13,082 nt of DNA from Oscillospiraceae bacterium (GCA_017544185.1 JAFYEQ010000157.1:1-13082), one strand, 5' to 3'. Shown: positions 6,217-12,343, counted from the stretch's first letter. Made by a program: numbers and translations. The notes: generated from the sequence alone by a model not told the origin.

Positions 6217-8613
6217 CTACTTCGTCCTTGCCCTCTTCTCCTCTGCCAGCTTGTCGGAGCTCTCCAGAAGGCTCTTCTCGTTGGGCTTGTGGAGCTCATC
6301 ATACTCTATGACGAATTCCAGCGCGTCATCCTCACGCAGAGGCTTGGACATCAGGAAGCCCTGTATGTAGTCGCATTTGAAGCCCGAGAGGATCTTGTAC
6401 TGCTCGATGCTCTCCACGCCTTCCACGACGGTCTTTATGCCCAGCTCGCGCACCATTCCTATGATGGAGGACGCGATCTGATAGTCCTTCTGCTTGGAGC
6501 CGATCTCATCGACGAAGGACTTGTCCACCTTAAGTGTCTTGATGGGCATATCCTTCAGGTACTGGAAGGATGAGTAGCCCGTGCCGAAGTCGTCGAGGGC
6601 TATGGCTACGCCCATATCCGCGATCTGCTGGAGCTTCTTGCCGTTGTCCCCGTCGAGCAGATCCACGAAGGAGGTCTCCGTGATCTCGATCTGCAGATTT
6701 GAGGGATCTATGTCGAATATACTTATAGTGCGCATCACCTTGGATATGAAGTCGGCACGCTTCAGCTGTATGGCGGACACGTTTATGGACATGATGATGT
6801 CCTTGTTGTGCTCGTTCATGCGGCGGAGGGCTTTGCAGCCGCTCTCCATGATCCATGTGCCGATCTTCTCCATCACGCCCGTCTCTTCAGCCACGTCCAC
6901 GAAGCTGGAGGGAGGCACGTAGCCCAGCTCCGGGTTCTCCCAGCGGACAAGGGCCTCGAAGCCGTGGAGCATACCGTTCTCAACGGATACGATAGGCTGG
7001 AATACCAGATAGAACTCCCTGTTCTCCACTGCATGGGTGAGATGCTGTGCGATGGTGGAGCGGCCGAGCACCTTCTCGTGAAGGGCGGTCTTGAAGTATT
7101 CGGTATGTCCCTTGCCTCTCTCCTTGGCTCTCTGCATAGCGATATCCGCGTCACGCAGCAGCATATCCAGATCTCTCGCATCGTCGGGGTATATGGATAT
7201 GCCCACGGAGAACTGAGCGTAGAGCTTGGTACCGAGCAGCTCTATGGGGTCTATGAACTGCTTGCGGATGTTGAGTATCAGCTCCGCGATCATTATGGCG
7301 TAGTCGTCGCCTTCCAGTTCCGTTACCACGATGAACTCGTCGCCCGAGAAGCGGAACACCTTGGGGATGATCTGGTGCACTCGCTGACCGAACTCATGCA
7401 AGAACGTATCGCCCTGCTTATGTCCAAGGGTCTCCGTGACCCACTTGAAGTTGTCTATATCCAAGAACAGGAGGGCGAAGCGGTCGCGGCTGTCCTCGCG
7501 CACCGCTGCCAGATCCTCGATATATTCGTACATCTTGTAGCGGTTGTAGAGCCCCGTGGTGGCATCCAGGTTCACGTAGTCCTCGATGATCGCGTTCTTG
7601 TCCTGCAGGCTCTTGGCCAGCTCGTCCACAGAACGGGCTATGATACCGATCTCGTTCTCCGAGGTGGAGTTGATGCGGAAGTTGTAGTTGCCCTGAGAGA
7701 TCTGCTCGATGGATGCGGAGATCTCGGGGATATCCTTGGCCTCATGTCTGATGGAGTTGAGGGTAGCTATGATCTCCAGCGCGAACAGACAGGCGAGTAT
7801 GATCACCTGCTGGGAGTAGAGGCGGGAGAAGTCACCCATGGCCACCTTGCCGTCGAAGAGCACCGCGATCCTCCAGCTGTTGGACAGCTTCTGGGAGTAG
7901 AAGTAGTTCTGGGTCTTGCCCGAGAAGAAGCGGAGTATCTTGCCCGTCTCAGTGAGCCCTATCTCCGACAGGTTTATGTCGGCGCCCTGCATCAGGGCGT
8001 CCACGCCCAGAGGGGAGTATACCACATTTCCCTTGTCGTCGTATATGACGGAGAAGGCGCCCTCGTTGGAAAGGGTGGCAGATATGTTCTCGCCCAGTGC
8101 GGGGGTGTTGATCTTGAGGTATATAGCGCCGCTGTCATTGCCCTTGGAATAGCGGGAGGACATGATCAGTCCCATGCTGTCGGTGAAGGTCAGGGAGTAG
8201 GCGGAGTTCTCCATGCGTATGCCCAGAAGGGCGGAGGGATCGGCTTCGCCGTTCATGTCGAAGCACTTGCCCTGAGATGAGAAGCACCACACGTTGTCGA
8301 TCATCTCGGAGCTGGTGGCGAGACGGTGTATCTCCTCCACGATCTCCTCGTCGGAGCCTTCTCCCGCGAAGAAGTTGGCAGCGCCTGCAGTCTGTGCGAA
8401 GTACTGCATGGAGATCGACATCTGCTCTGTGAATATGTCGAAGGAACGGCAGGAGGTATACGCTGCATTGGTGAGCAGGTTGCGTACCGACCTGTCGGTA
8501 TTGGATCTGGTGATGAAGTATGTCATGGCGATAAACAGTACCACTATGATCACGTTGAACATACATATCAGCGTGACCAGACTGTTTATGAAGCTCTTTT
8601 TATGAAAATGCAT
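6217..8613 (-). CDS. Membrane-anchored GGDEF-EAL protein (probable c-di-GMP phosphodiesterase)
   Basis: A 798-residue cyclic-di-GMP turnover protein. Order of parts: a transmembrane helix at about 10-34, an extracellular sensor region to about 265 (Cache-like by size and position, not by a motif I can prove), a second helix at about 268-286, a HAMP-like linker, a GGDEF domain (about 349-505) and an EAL domain (about 530-770). The EAL site looks complete: EAL (553-555), Asn611 in INVSA, EITE, DDFGTGYSS (674 onward), Lys695, the EGVE box and QGF. Phosphodiesterase activity is therefore expected. The GGDEF half reads SGDEF (423-427), has TE where ND usually follows DIDxFKxx, and lacks an RxxD I-site, so it may be regulatory or weak. 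The ATG at 8613 has GGGAG 5 nt upstream; an in-frame upstream ATG would add 21 unconvincing residues before the membrane anchor. A near-consensus promoter drives it. Confidence 0.94.
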   Translation of the reverse strand: MHFHKKSFINSLVTLICMFNVIIVVLFIAMTYFITRSNTDRSVRNLLTNAAYTSCRSFDIFTEQMSISMQYFAQTAGAANFFAGEGSDEEIVEEIHRLATSSEMIDNVWCFSSQGKCFDMNGEADPSALLGIRMENSAYSLTFTDSMGLIMSSRYSKGNDSGAIYLKINTPALGENISATLSNEGAFSVIYDDKGNVVYSPLGVDALMQGADINLSEIGLTETGKILRFFSGKTQNYFYSQKLSNSWRIAVLFDGKVAMGDFSRLYSQQVIILACLFALEIIATLNSIRHEAKDIPEISASIEQISQGNYNFRINSTSENEIGIIARSVDELAKSLQDKNAIIEDYVNLDATTGLYNRYKMYEYIEDLAAVREDSRDRFALLFLDIDNFKWVTETLGHKQGDTFLHEFGQRVHQIIPKVFRFSGDEFIVVTELEGDDYAIMIAELILNIRKQFIDPIELLGTKLYAQFSVGISIYPDDARDLDMLLRDADIAMQRAKERGKGHTEYFKTALHEKVLGRSTIAQHLTHAVENREFYLVFQPIVSVENGMLHGFEALVRWENPELGYVPPSSFVDVAEETGVMEKIGTWIMESGCKALRRMNEHNKDIIMSINVSAIQLKRADFISKVMRTISIFDIDPSNLQIEITETSFVDLLDGDNGKKLQQIADMGVAIALDDFGTGYSSFQYLKDMPIKTLKVDKSFVDEIGSKQKDYQIASSIIGMVRELGIKTVVEGVESIEQYKILSGFKCDYIQGFLMSKPLREDDALEFVIEYDELHKPNEKSLLESSDKLAEEKRARTK

Positions 8614-8662
8614 ATATGCTCCCGTTATGGTAATGGGGGGATCGGTCGTAGGGTATAGCAGG

Positions 8663-8678
8663 GTATGCTGATGCATAC
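8663..8678 (-). promoter_or_regulatory. Hairpin at the predicted transcript start of the GGDEF-EAL gene
   Basis: A perfect inverted repeat, GTATGC-4-GCATAC, lies 7 nt downstream of the -10 box of the minus-strand promoter, so it would be the first structure in the 5' leader (about 65 nt). It could stabilise the mRNA or be an operator. The symmetry is seen; the role is inferred. Confidence 0.5.
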
Positions 8679-8684
8679 ACTACT

Positions 8685-8713
8685 ATTATACCACATCGGC
8701 TGGAAAATATCAA
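8685..8713 (-). promoter_or_regulatory. SigA-type promoter of the GGDEF-EAL gene
   Basis: On the minus strand TTGATA (8708-8713) and TATAAT (8685-8690) are separated by exactly 17 nt. This is a near-consensus housekeeping promoter placed about 75 nt before the chosen start codon. Confidence 0.85.
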
Positions 8714-8718
8714 TATCA

Positions 8719-8738
8719 TATCCAACAAACATTGGATA
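8719..8738. promoter_or_regulatory. Inverted repeat just upstream of the -35 box
   Basis: TATCCAA and TTGGATA, 7-bp perfect arms around a 6-nt spacer (CAAACA), sit 5 nt upstream of the -35 element of the GGDEF-EAL promoter. The 20-bp symmetry in AT-rich DNA is what a dimeric regulator site looks like. No known regulator motif is recognised. Confidence 0.5.
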
Positions 8739-8774
8739 AATATCATAGTTTTTTGTATGAAATAAATGCAATAG

Positions 8775-8864
8775 TAAGGGACAAGGGGCAAGGGACAAGG
8801 GGCAAGAGACAAGGGACAAAGGGCAAGGGACAAGGGGCAAGGGACAAGGGGCAAGGGACAAGAG
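8775..8864 (+). repeat. G-rich heptamer array (RCAAGGG type), left arm of element B
   Basis: About twelve near-perfect 7-nt units alternating GACAAGG and GGCAAGG types, with occasional single-base variants (GAG for GGG, one extra A). The plus strand therefore carries many runs of three or four G separated by CAA or ACAA, which meets the simple pattern for G-quadruplex DNA. Translations of this stretch are repetitive (KGQGT-like) and not credible proteins. Confidence 0.95.
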
Positions 8865-8866
8865 AA

Positions 8867-8886
8867 GCAACTGCTAACGCAGTTGC
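8867..8886 (+). repeat. 20-nt hairpin of element B, left copy
   Basis: GCAACTGCTAACGCAGTTGC folds as an 8-bp stem with a TAAC loop. Its exact reverse complement occurs at 9192-9211. It follows the left array after 2 nt. Confidence 0.9.
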
Positions 8887-9108
8887 CAGGAACGTGTGGC
8901 CATCGCCACACCCCAATGGGGACTACTGCCCCATGCCCCTCCAGAGGCCAGAAGCATGGAGCTATAAACTAAGTAGGCGATCAATAGATCAAGTTTATGC
9001 CATATCATCTTGAAACGATGCTGTAGGGCGAGATGGCATCCTACGGAAGCCTTTGCCCCGCCGCTCTTGTATTATTCAGCGTTTCCCCTAGAAACTGAAG
9101 TCCATTCT
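8887..9108. other. Hairpin-rich core of element B, no coding frame
   Basis: Between the two arrays is about 220 bp with no believable gene but many perfect short inverted repeats. They are GTGTGGC/GCCACAC (8894-8911), CCCC-AAT-GGGG (8911-8921), ATGGGG/CCCCAT (8916-8934), CCATGC/GCATGG (8931-8959), ATAACT-type arms ATAAACT/AGTTTAT (8964-8998) enclosing GATC-AATA-GATC, GATGC/GCATC (9017-9040) with GTAGG/CCTAC, and GTTTC/GAAAC (9081-9095). This could be structured RNA or element DNA; no known RNA family is recognised. The GTAGGG box resembles those in the A units. Confidence 0.6.
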
Positions 9109-9190
9109 TCCCCTTGTCCCTTGTCCCTTGCCCCTTGTCCCTTGCCCTTTGTCCCTTGCCCCTTGTCTCTCGTCCCTCGTCCCTTGTCCC
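9109..9190 (-). repeat. C-rich heptamer array, right arm of element B (inverted)
   Basis: Plus strand reads CCCCTTGTCCC, TTGTCCC, TTGCCCC and so on, the reverse complement of the left array, with more decay at its right end (TCTCTCG, TCCCTCG). The two arrays would pair into a long imperfect stem if transcribed together. Confidence 0.95.
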
Positions 9191-9191
9191 T

Positions 9192-9211
9192 GCAACTGCG
9201 TTAGCAGTTGC
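9192..9211 (-). repeat. 20-nt hairpin of element B, right copy
   Basis: GCAACTGCGTTAGCAGTTGC, the exact reverse complement of the left hairpin (8867-8886). It lies outside the right array rather than inside it, so element B is not a simple mirror image. Confidence 0.9.
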
Positions 9212-9247
9212 ACATCTAACCGCTAATAGGTCTTCACCATGGGCTTT

Positions 9248-9266
9248 TATTAGAATTGTATTAGAA
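9248..9266 (+). promoter_or_regulatory. Direct repeat TATTAGAA upstream of the nfeD promoter
   Basis: TATTAGAA occurs at 9248-9255 and 9259-9266, spaced 11 bp start to start (about one helical turn), ending 13 bp before the -35 box. It could be an activator site or an UP-like AT-rich element. Confidence 0.35.
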
Positions 9267-9279
9267 AATACTAAAAAAC

Positions 9280-9308
9280 TTGATATCGTTTTCAGATCAT
9301 GCTATAAT
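9280..9308 (+). promoter_or_regulatory. SigA-type promoter of nfeD-SPFH
   Basis: TTGATA (9280-9285), 17 nt, TATAAT (9303-9308): the same -35, spacer and -10 as the divergent GGDEF-EAL promoter. Predicted transcript start near 9315, giving a leader of about 38 nt. Confidence 0.85.
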
Positions 9309-9352
9309 AGCGTCAGAAAGCAGATATCATTCTTATCAAGAGAGGTGAAGTT

Positions 9353-9787
9353 ATGCTGATGATGTTTTTATGGATACTGGTGCTGATCGTAGCAGCGGTC
9401 GCCGAGGCGGTGACTACAGCGCTGGTGTCGGTATGGTTCTGTGTGGGAGCATTCGCAGCAGCGATAGCCGCCGCGTTCGACGCTCCGCTCATTATCCAGC
9501 TGCTCGTATTCGTTTCAGTGTCCATCGCAGCCCTGCTGCTCACTAAGCCGATCATCAAGAAGTTCATGCCGCAGTCCGCCTATGTGTTCACCAACGGTGA
9601 GAACGACGTGGGCAGGACGGCCTACGTGGTCGAGGAGATAGACGGCGCTAAGGGCACAGGCAGAGTAAAGCTCGGCGATGTTGACTGGGGCGCACGCTCC
9701 GAGGACGGCAGCGTCATAAAGGTGGGCACAGCCGTGATCATCACGGGCAAGGGCGCAGCTACGCTGTCTGTAAGGGAAGCACACTGA
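9353..9787 (+). CDS. NfeD-like membrane protein (short form)
   Basis: A 144-residue NfeD-family protein of the short type, lacking the N-terminal ClpP-like protease domain. Hydrophobic segments at about 3-20, 26-42 and 46-64 anchor it. The C-terminal region (about 84-142) is the OB-fold, with the typical GRVKLGDVDWGARSEDG segment followed by IKVGTAVIITGKGAATLSVR. Family knowledge: such proteins are encoded beside SPFH-domain genes and are thought to assist assembly of SPFH membrane microdomains, as in the B. subtilis YuaF-FloT pair. The SPFH gene follows 58 nt downstream here. AGGTGA precedes the ATG at 9353; further ATG codons at 9359 and 9362 are possible but less well spaced. Confidence 0.92.
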   Translation: MLMMFLWILVLIVAAVAEAVTTALVSVWFCVGAFAAAIAAAFDAPLIIQLLVFVSVSIAALLLTKPIIKKFMPQSAYVFTNGENDVGRTAYVVEEIDGAKGTGRVKLGDVDWGARSEDGSVIKVGTAVIITGKGAATLSVREAH

Positions 9788-9811
9788 CAGTCAGGGAAAT
9801 AGGTAATGGGA

Positions 9812-9831
9812 TCCGGCCGGGAGCGGCCGGA
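9812..9831 (+). other. GC hairpin between nfeD and the SPFH gene
   Basis: TCCGGCC, loop GGGAGC, GGCCGGA forms a strong 7-bp stem right before the ribosome site (AAAGGAAG) of the SPFH gene. No U-tract follows, so it is not a terminator. It could set mRNA stability or relative expression of the two genes. Confidence 0.55.
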
Positions 9832-9845
9832 GAAAGGAAGGTATC

Positions 9846-10802
9846 ATGCAATATCTGTTGATAGGACTCGTGATCGTACTTATACTGATATTCCTCTCGG
9901 GTATCAAGATCGTACCGCAGGCACAGGTCTGGGTCGTTGAAAGACTGGGCGCATTCAGAGATGAGCTCCACACCGGCCCGCACTATGTAGTGCCTCTCAT
10001 CGACAAGGTAGTAAAGAAGGTCTCCATAAAGGAGCAGGTAGTAGACTTCAAGCCGCAGCCCGTTATCACCAAGGATAACGTTACTATGCAGATCGACACG
10101 GTAGTATTCTTTGCCGTGACCGACGCAAAGCTCTATACCTACGGCATCGAGCGTCCCCTGTCCGCTATAGAGAACCTGACCGCTACCACTCTTCGTAACA
10201 TCATCGGTGAGCTGGAGCTCGACTCCACTCTTACCTCCCGTGATGTGATCAACTCCAAGATCACCTCCCTGCTGGATCAGGCTACCGATGCATGGGGCAT
10301 CAAGGTGAACCGCGTTGAGCTGAAGAACATACTTCCTCCCCGCGAGATCCAGGATGCCATGGAGAAGCAGATGAAGGCAGAGCGTGAGAGACGTGAGAAG
10401 ATACTCCAGGCAGAGGGCGAAAAGAAGTCCCAGGTGCTGGTAGCCGAAGGTGAGAAGGAATCTAAGATACTCCGCGCCGAGGCTGAGAAGCAGGCGGCCA
10501 TACTCAAGGCAGAAGCTGAGAAGCAGGCTATGATACTTCGCGCAGATGCGGTACGTCAGCAGAAGATACTCGAGGCAGAGGGCGAAGCTCAGTCCATCAG
10601 GGACGTGCAGCAGGCGCTTGCGGACACCATCGTCCGTCTCAACGAGGCCAATCCTTCGCAGAACGTCATCGCGATCAAGTCTCTGGAGGCCTTCGCAAAG
10701 GCTGCCGACGGTCAGGCTACCAAGATCATCATCCCCTCCGAGATACAGTCCATCGCAGGACTGGCTGCCGGTCTCAAGGAAACTATCTCAGACATAAAGT
10801 AA
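9846..10802 (+). CDS. SPFH/band 7 domain protein (stomatin/QmcA-like)
   Basis: A 318-residue membrane scaffold protein of the stomatin-prohibitin-flotillin-HflK/C superfamily. One N-terminal hydrophobic segment (about 3-19) leads into the band 7 domain (about 20-175) with IKIVPQAQVWVVERLGAFRDELHTGPHYVVPLIDKV, VVDFKPQPVITKDNVTMQIDTVVFFAVTD and the conserved LRNIIGELELDSTLTSRDVIN. A long charged coiled coil follows (about 175-250), made of degenerate repeats such as EGEKESKILRAEAEKQ and AILKAEAEKQ. The C-terminal IAIKSLEAF segment is typical of stomatin-like proteins. It is expected at the inner face of the membrane as large oligomers, working with the NfeD protein encoded just upstream. Substrates or clients cannot be inferred. 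Its transcript ends at the terminator at 10819. Confidence 0.95.
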   Translation: MQYLLIGLVIVLILIFLSGIKIVPQAQVWVVERLGAFRDELHTGPHYVVPLIDKVVKKVSIKEQVVDFKPQPVITKDNVTMQIDTVVFFAVTDAKLYTYGIERPLSAIENLTATTLRNIIGELELDSTLTSRDVINSKITSLLDQATDAWGIKVNRVELKNILPPREIQDAMEKQMKAERERREKILQAEGEKKSQVLVAEGEKESKILRAEAEKQAAILKAEAEKQAMILRADAVRQQKILEAEGEAQSIRDVQQALADTIVRLNEANPSQNVIAIKSLEAFAKAADGQATKIIIPSEIQSIAGLAAGLKETISDIK

Positions 10803-10818
10803 AACGATCTCCATACAG

Positions 10819-10852
10819 ACGATGCTGCCCGAAAGAGCAGCATCGTTTTTTT
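10819..10852 (+). terminator. Rho-independent terminator of nfeD-SPFH
   Basis: ACGATGCTGC / GCAGCATCGT, a perfect 10-bp stem with loop CCGAAAGA, followed by seven T (10846-10852). Confidence 0.95.
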
Positions 10853-11107
10853 ATTAGGGATCGGGAGCCGGGAGAGCATATGGGGAGAGTTGAACGTTGA
10901 GAGTGGAGAGTTGAGATATCGGGGGCTTTCAAACGATCCCTTTCCATCTCGCACAGTAGGGGCGGACACATAGGTCTGCCCCTATTTTGGTATTCGCTCC
11001 GTAGGAGACCTATTGGCCCCCTACAGGGAGAATGTGCCCTTATGATATCATAGATCCCGCTATCTCGCCCCTCAACGTTCAACGCTCCCGTGATCCCTAA
11101 CTCCTGA
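10853..11107. repeat. Two-ended heptamer repeat, copy A3 (inverted arrays)
   Basis: Fills the space between two facing terminators. The left end reads TTAGGGATCGGGAGC (10854-10868) and the right end GCTCCCGTGATCCCTAA (11084-11100), inverted copies differing by two bases. Inside them GTTGAACGTTGAG (10889-10901) and CTCAACGTTCAAC (11071-11083) are an exact 13-bp inverted pair. Both arms keep a 7-nt period but differ in length by about three units. The core has the hairpin TAGGGGCGGAC / GTCTGCCCCTA (10957-10984, one mismatch) and CTCCGTAGGAGACC, which matches the inverted body of A2. The minus strand also carries TCAGGAGTTAGG as in A1. No coding frame is credible. Confidence 0.85.
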
Positions 11108-11112
11108 CCAAC

Positions 11113-11143
11113 AAAAAAAGGACGGCCACTTTCGTGACCGTCC
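11113..11143 (-). terminator. Rho-independent terminator of the Tyr-rich protein gene
   Basis: On the minus strand GGACGGTCAC, loop GAAA, GTGGCCGTCC (10-bp stem with one G-T pair) is followed by seven T (11113-11119). It lies 12 nt beyond the stop codon. Confidence 0.95.
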
Positions 11144-11155
11144 TCGTGTTGATCA

Positions 11156-12199
11156 TCATGCGAGAGTGATGAAATAAGGGCCGCCGGAGGTGATGTCGAA
11201 GGTGAGAAGACCGTTGTCCTTTACCTTGGACTTGTATACGGGAACGAGAGAGCCCTTGTTCTCATCATAGAGGTATACCTGAGCGGTGAGACCTGCGCGG
11301 CTCTTGCCTACCTTTACGGTGATGGAAGCGGAGGTGCCGAGATCGTCATAGCTCTTGGTGATGCCTACCTGATAAGCTGCTACAGTGCCCTTGCGAGCCT
11401 GCTTCTTCAGGTTCTTGGGTACGTAGTTGATATCATACTCGATGTTGGGATCGATAGCCTTAGCCTCTCTTACATCCTTGCCGTAGATGCTCCATACAGC
11501 GCCGTTGTCGCAGGTGAAGGAGAGGAGGACGTCCTTGCCCTTTACAGCTGCGATGATGTCAGCGGGGATCTGGGATGCACCGTTGAGGGTGATGTAGAGG
11601 TTGTTGCCGGACTTAGCGTCCTTAGCGAACTTGGTGAGCTCGGACCAGCCGTTGTAGCTCTTAGCGTGAGTGATGTAAGGAGTGCCCTTGGATACTTCCT
11701 TGGTGTTGTCCCTTCTCACCTGAGAGGTGGTCTTGAAGCCCATGTAGCTGTAGTAGTTGGCATCGCCGTAGTAGTAGCCATAAGGCAGACCATAGTTGTA
11801 GGTATAGCCATAGTAGTAGGGATCGTAGTAATAGCCGTTGTAGTAGCCATTGTAGTAGCTGTAGGGATAGTCGTAGTAGTATCCGTAGGGATAGTCATAG
11901 TAATAGCCGTTGTAGTAGTAGCGGCCATTGTAGTAATAGCCACCGTTGTAGTAATAACGGCCATTGTAGTAATATCCGGGATAATAGGGGTTAACGCTTG
12001 CAACACTGGCAGGTACAGAGCTCTTGCCGTTCTGGTTGGTGGTGGTGGTGGTAGATGTAGCGGTAGCTACAGTGCTGGTCGTAGAGGTAGTGCCGGAGGT
12101 ATAAGGATTGGCACCGACCTGATCGGCAGATACCGACACGCCCAGCTGAGCGAGGAACAGAGCAGCAGATGCAACAGCTGCGATCTTTTTCATCTTCAT
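11156..12199 (-). CDS. Secreted tyrosine-rich low-complexity surface protein
   Basis: A 347-residue exported protein I cannot assign to a named family. Residues 1-25 are a signal peptide (MKMKKIAAVASAALFLAQLG, cleavage near VSVSA). A Thr/Ser-rich linker follows (about 34-58). Residues 70-154 (DNA 11738-11992) are extraordinary: 44 of 85 are tyrosine, in units such as YYYNGR, YYYNGG, YYYDYPYG and YYNG. The C-terminal part (about 180-347) is ordinary and folded-looking. Its segments IPADIIAAVKGKDVLLSFTCDNGAVWSIYGKDV and the final beta-rich VKVGKSRAGLTAQVYLYDE recall a C-terminal module I associate with clostridial surface proteins, from memory only. There is one cysteine (230), no LPXTG and no dockerin seen. 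AAGGAG sits 8 nt before the ATG at 12199, so the open frame further upstream is not used. A role as surface, adhesive or matrix protein is inference. Confidence 0.85.
   Translation of the reverse strand: MKMKKIAAVASAALFLAQLGVSVSADQVGANPYTSGTTSTTSTVATATSTTTTTNQNGKSSVPASVASVNPYYPGYYYNGRYYYNGGYYYNGRYYYNGYYYDYPYGYYYDYPYSYYNGYYNGYYYDPYYYGYTYNYGLPYGYYYGDANYYSYMGFKTTSQVRRDNTKEVSKGTPYITHAKSYNGWSELTKFAKDAKSGNNLYITLNGASQIPADIIAAVKGKDVLLSFTCDNGAVWSIYGKDVREAKAIDPNIEYDINYVPKNLKKQARKGTVAAYQVGITKSYDDLGTSASITVKVGKSRAGLTAQVYLYDENKGSLVPVYKSKVKDNGLLTFDITSGGPYFITLA
11738..11992 (-). repeat. Tandem coding repeat encoding the Tyr-rich segment
   Basis: Degenerate 12- to 18-nt units of the form TATTACTACAATGGC, seen on the plus strand as GCCATTGTAGTAATA, GCCGTTGTAGTAGTA and similar. 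Tyrosine uses both TAT and TAC within the array, so the repeat is kept more strongly in protein than in DNA. Confidence 0.85.
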
Positions 12200-12254
12200 A
12201 TGTACAACTCCTTTTTCATGATATGCATTATACAAAGAGAATAATACTAAGCCT

Positions 12255-12283
12255 ATTGTAACACATCCAAAGGGAAGAATCAA
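12255..12283 (-). promoter_or_regulatory. Promoter of the Tyr-rich protein gene
   Basis: On the minus strand TTGATT (12278-12283), 17 nt, TACAAT (12255-12260), the latter with a TG extension (TGTTACAAT). A second -10-like TATAAT at 12227-12232 lacks a good -35. The predicted leader is about 50 nt. Confidence 0.65.
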
Positions 12284-12320
12284 TACCTATAAACGATTTT
12301 TTTGATATATTGTATTACAA

Positions 12321-12343
12321 AATGTTTACAGATCAAAAACATT
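12321..12343 (-). terminator. Possible weak terminator of the charged secreted protein gene
   Basis: AATGTTT / AAACATT, a 7-bp AT-only inverted repeat with a 9-nt loop, lies 21 nt beyond the stop and is followed on the minus strand by TTTGTAATA. The stem is weak, so termination is uncertain. Confidence 0.3.

Noticed and set aside
6808..8280. A 490-codon open frame on the plus strand opposite the GGDEF-EAL gene
   Set aside because: It mirrors the real gene; its translation is Val/Leu/His-rich without domains, and it exists because stop-generating codons are rare in the true frame.
8732..9204. Open frames across element B with KGQGT- or CPLSLAPCPL-type repeats, both strands
   Set aside because: They are translations of a 7-nt array (period 21 nt, 7 residues) and show no conserved or folded sequence.
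8775..9211. CRISPR array
   Set aside because: Repeats are contiguous heptamers without spacers, and no cas genes are present.
10853..11107. Insertion sequence or classic MITE with target duplication
   Set aside because: No transposase and no convincing flanking duplication could be seen; kept as a repeat of unknown mechanism.
11666..12244. A 192-codon plus-strand frame opposite the Tyr-rich protein gene
   Set aside because: Its Val/Ile/Ala runs are the antisense reading of the Tyr codon repeat; no ribosome site or domain.
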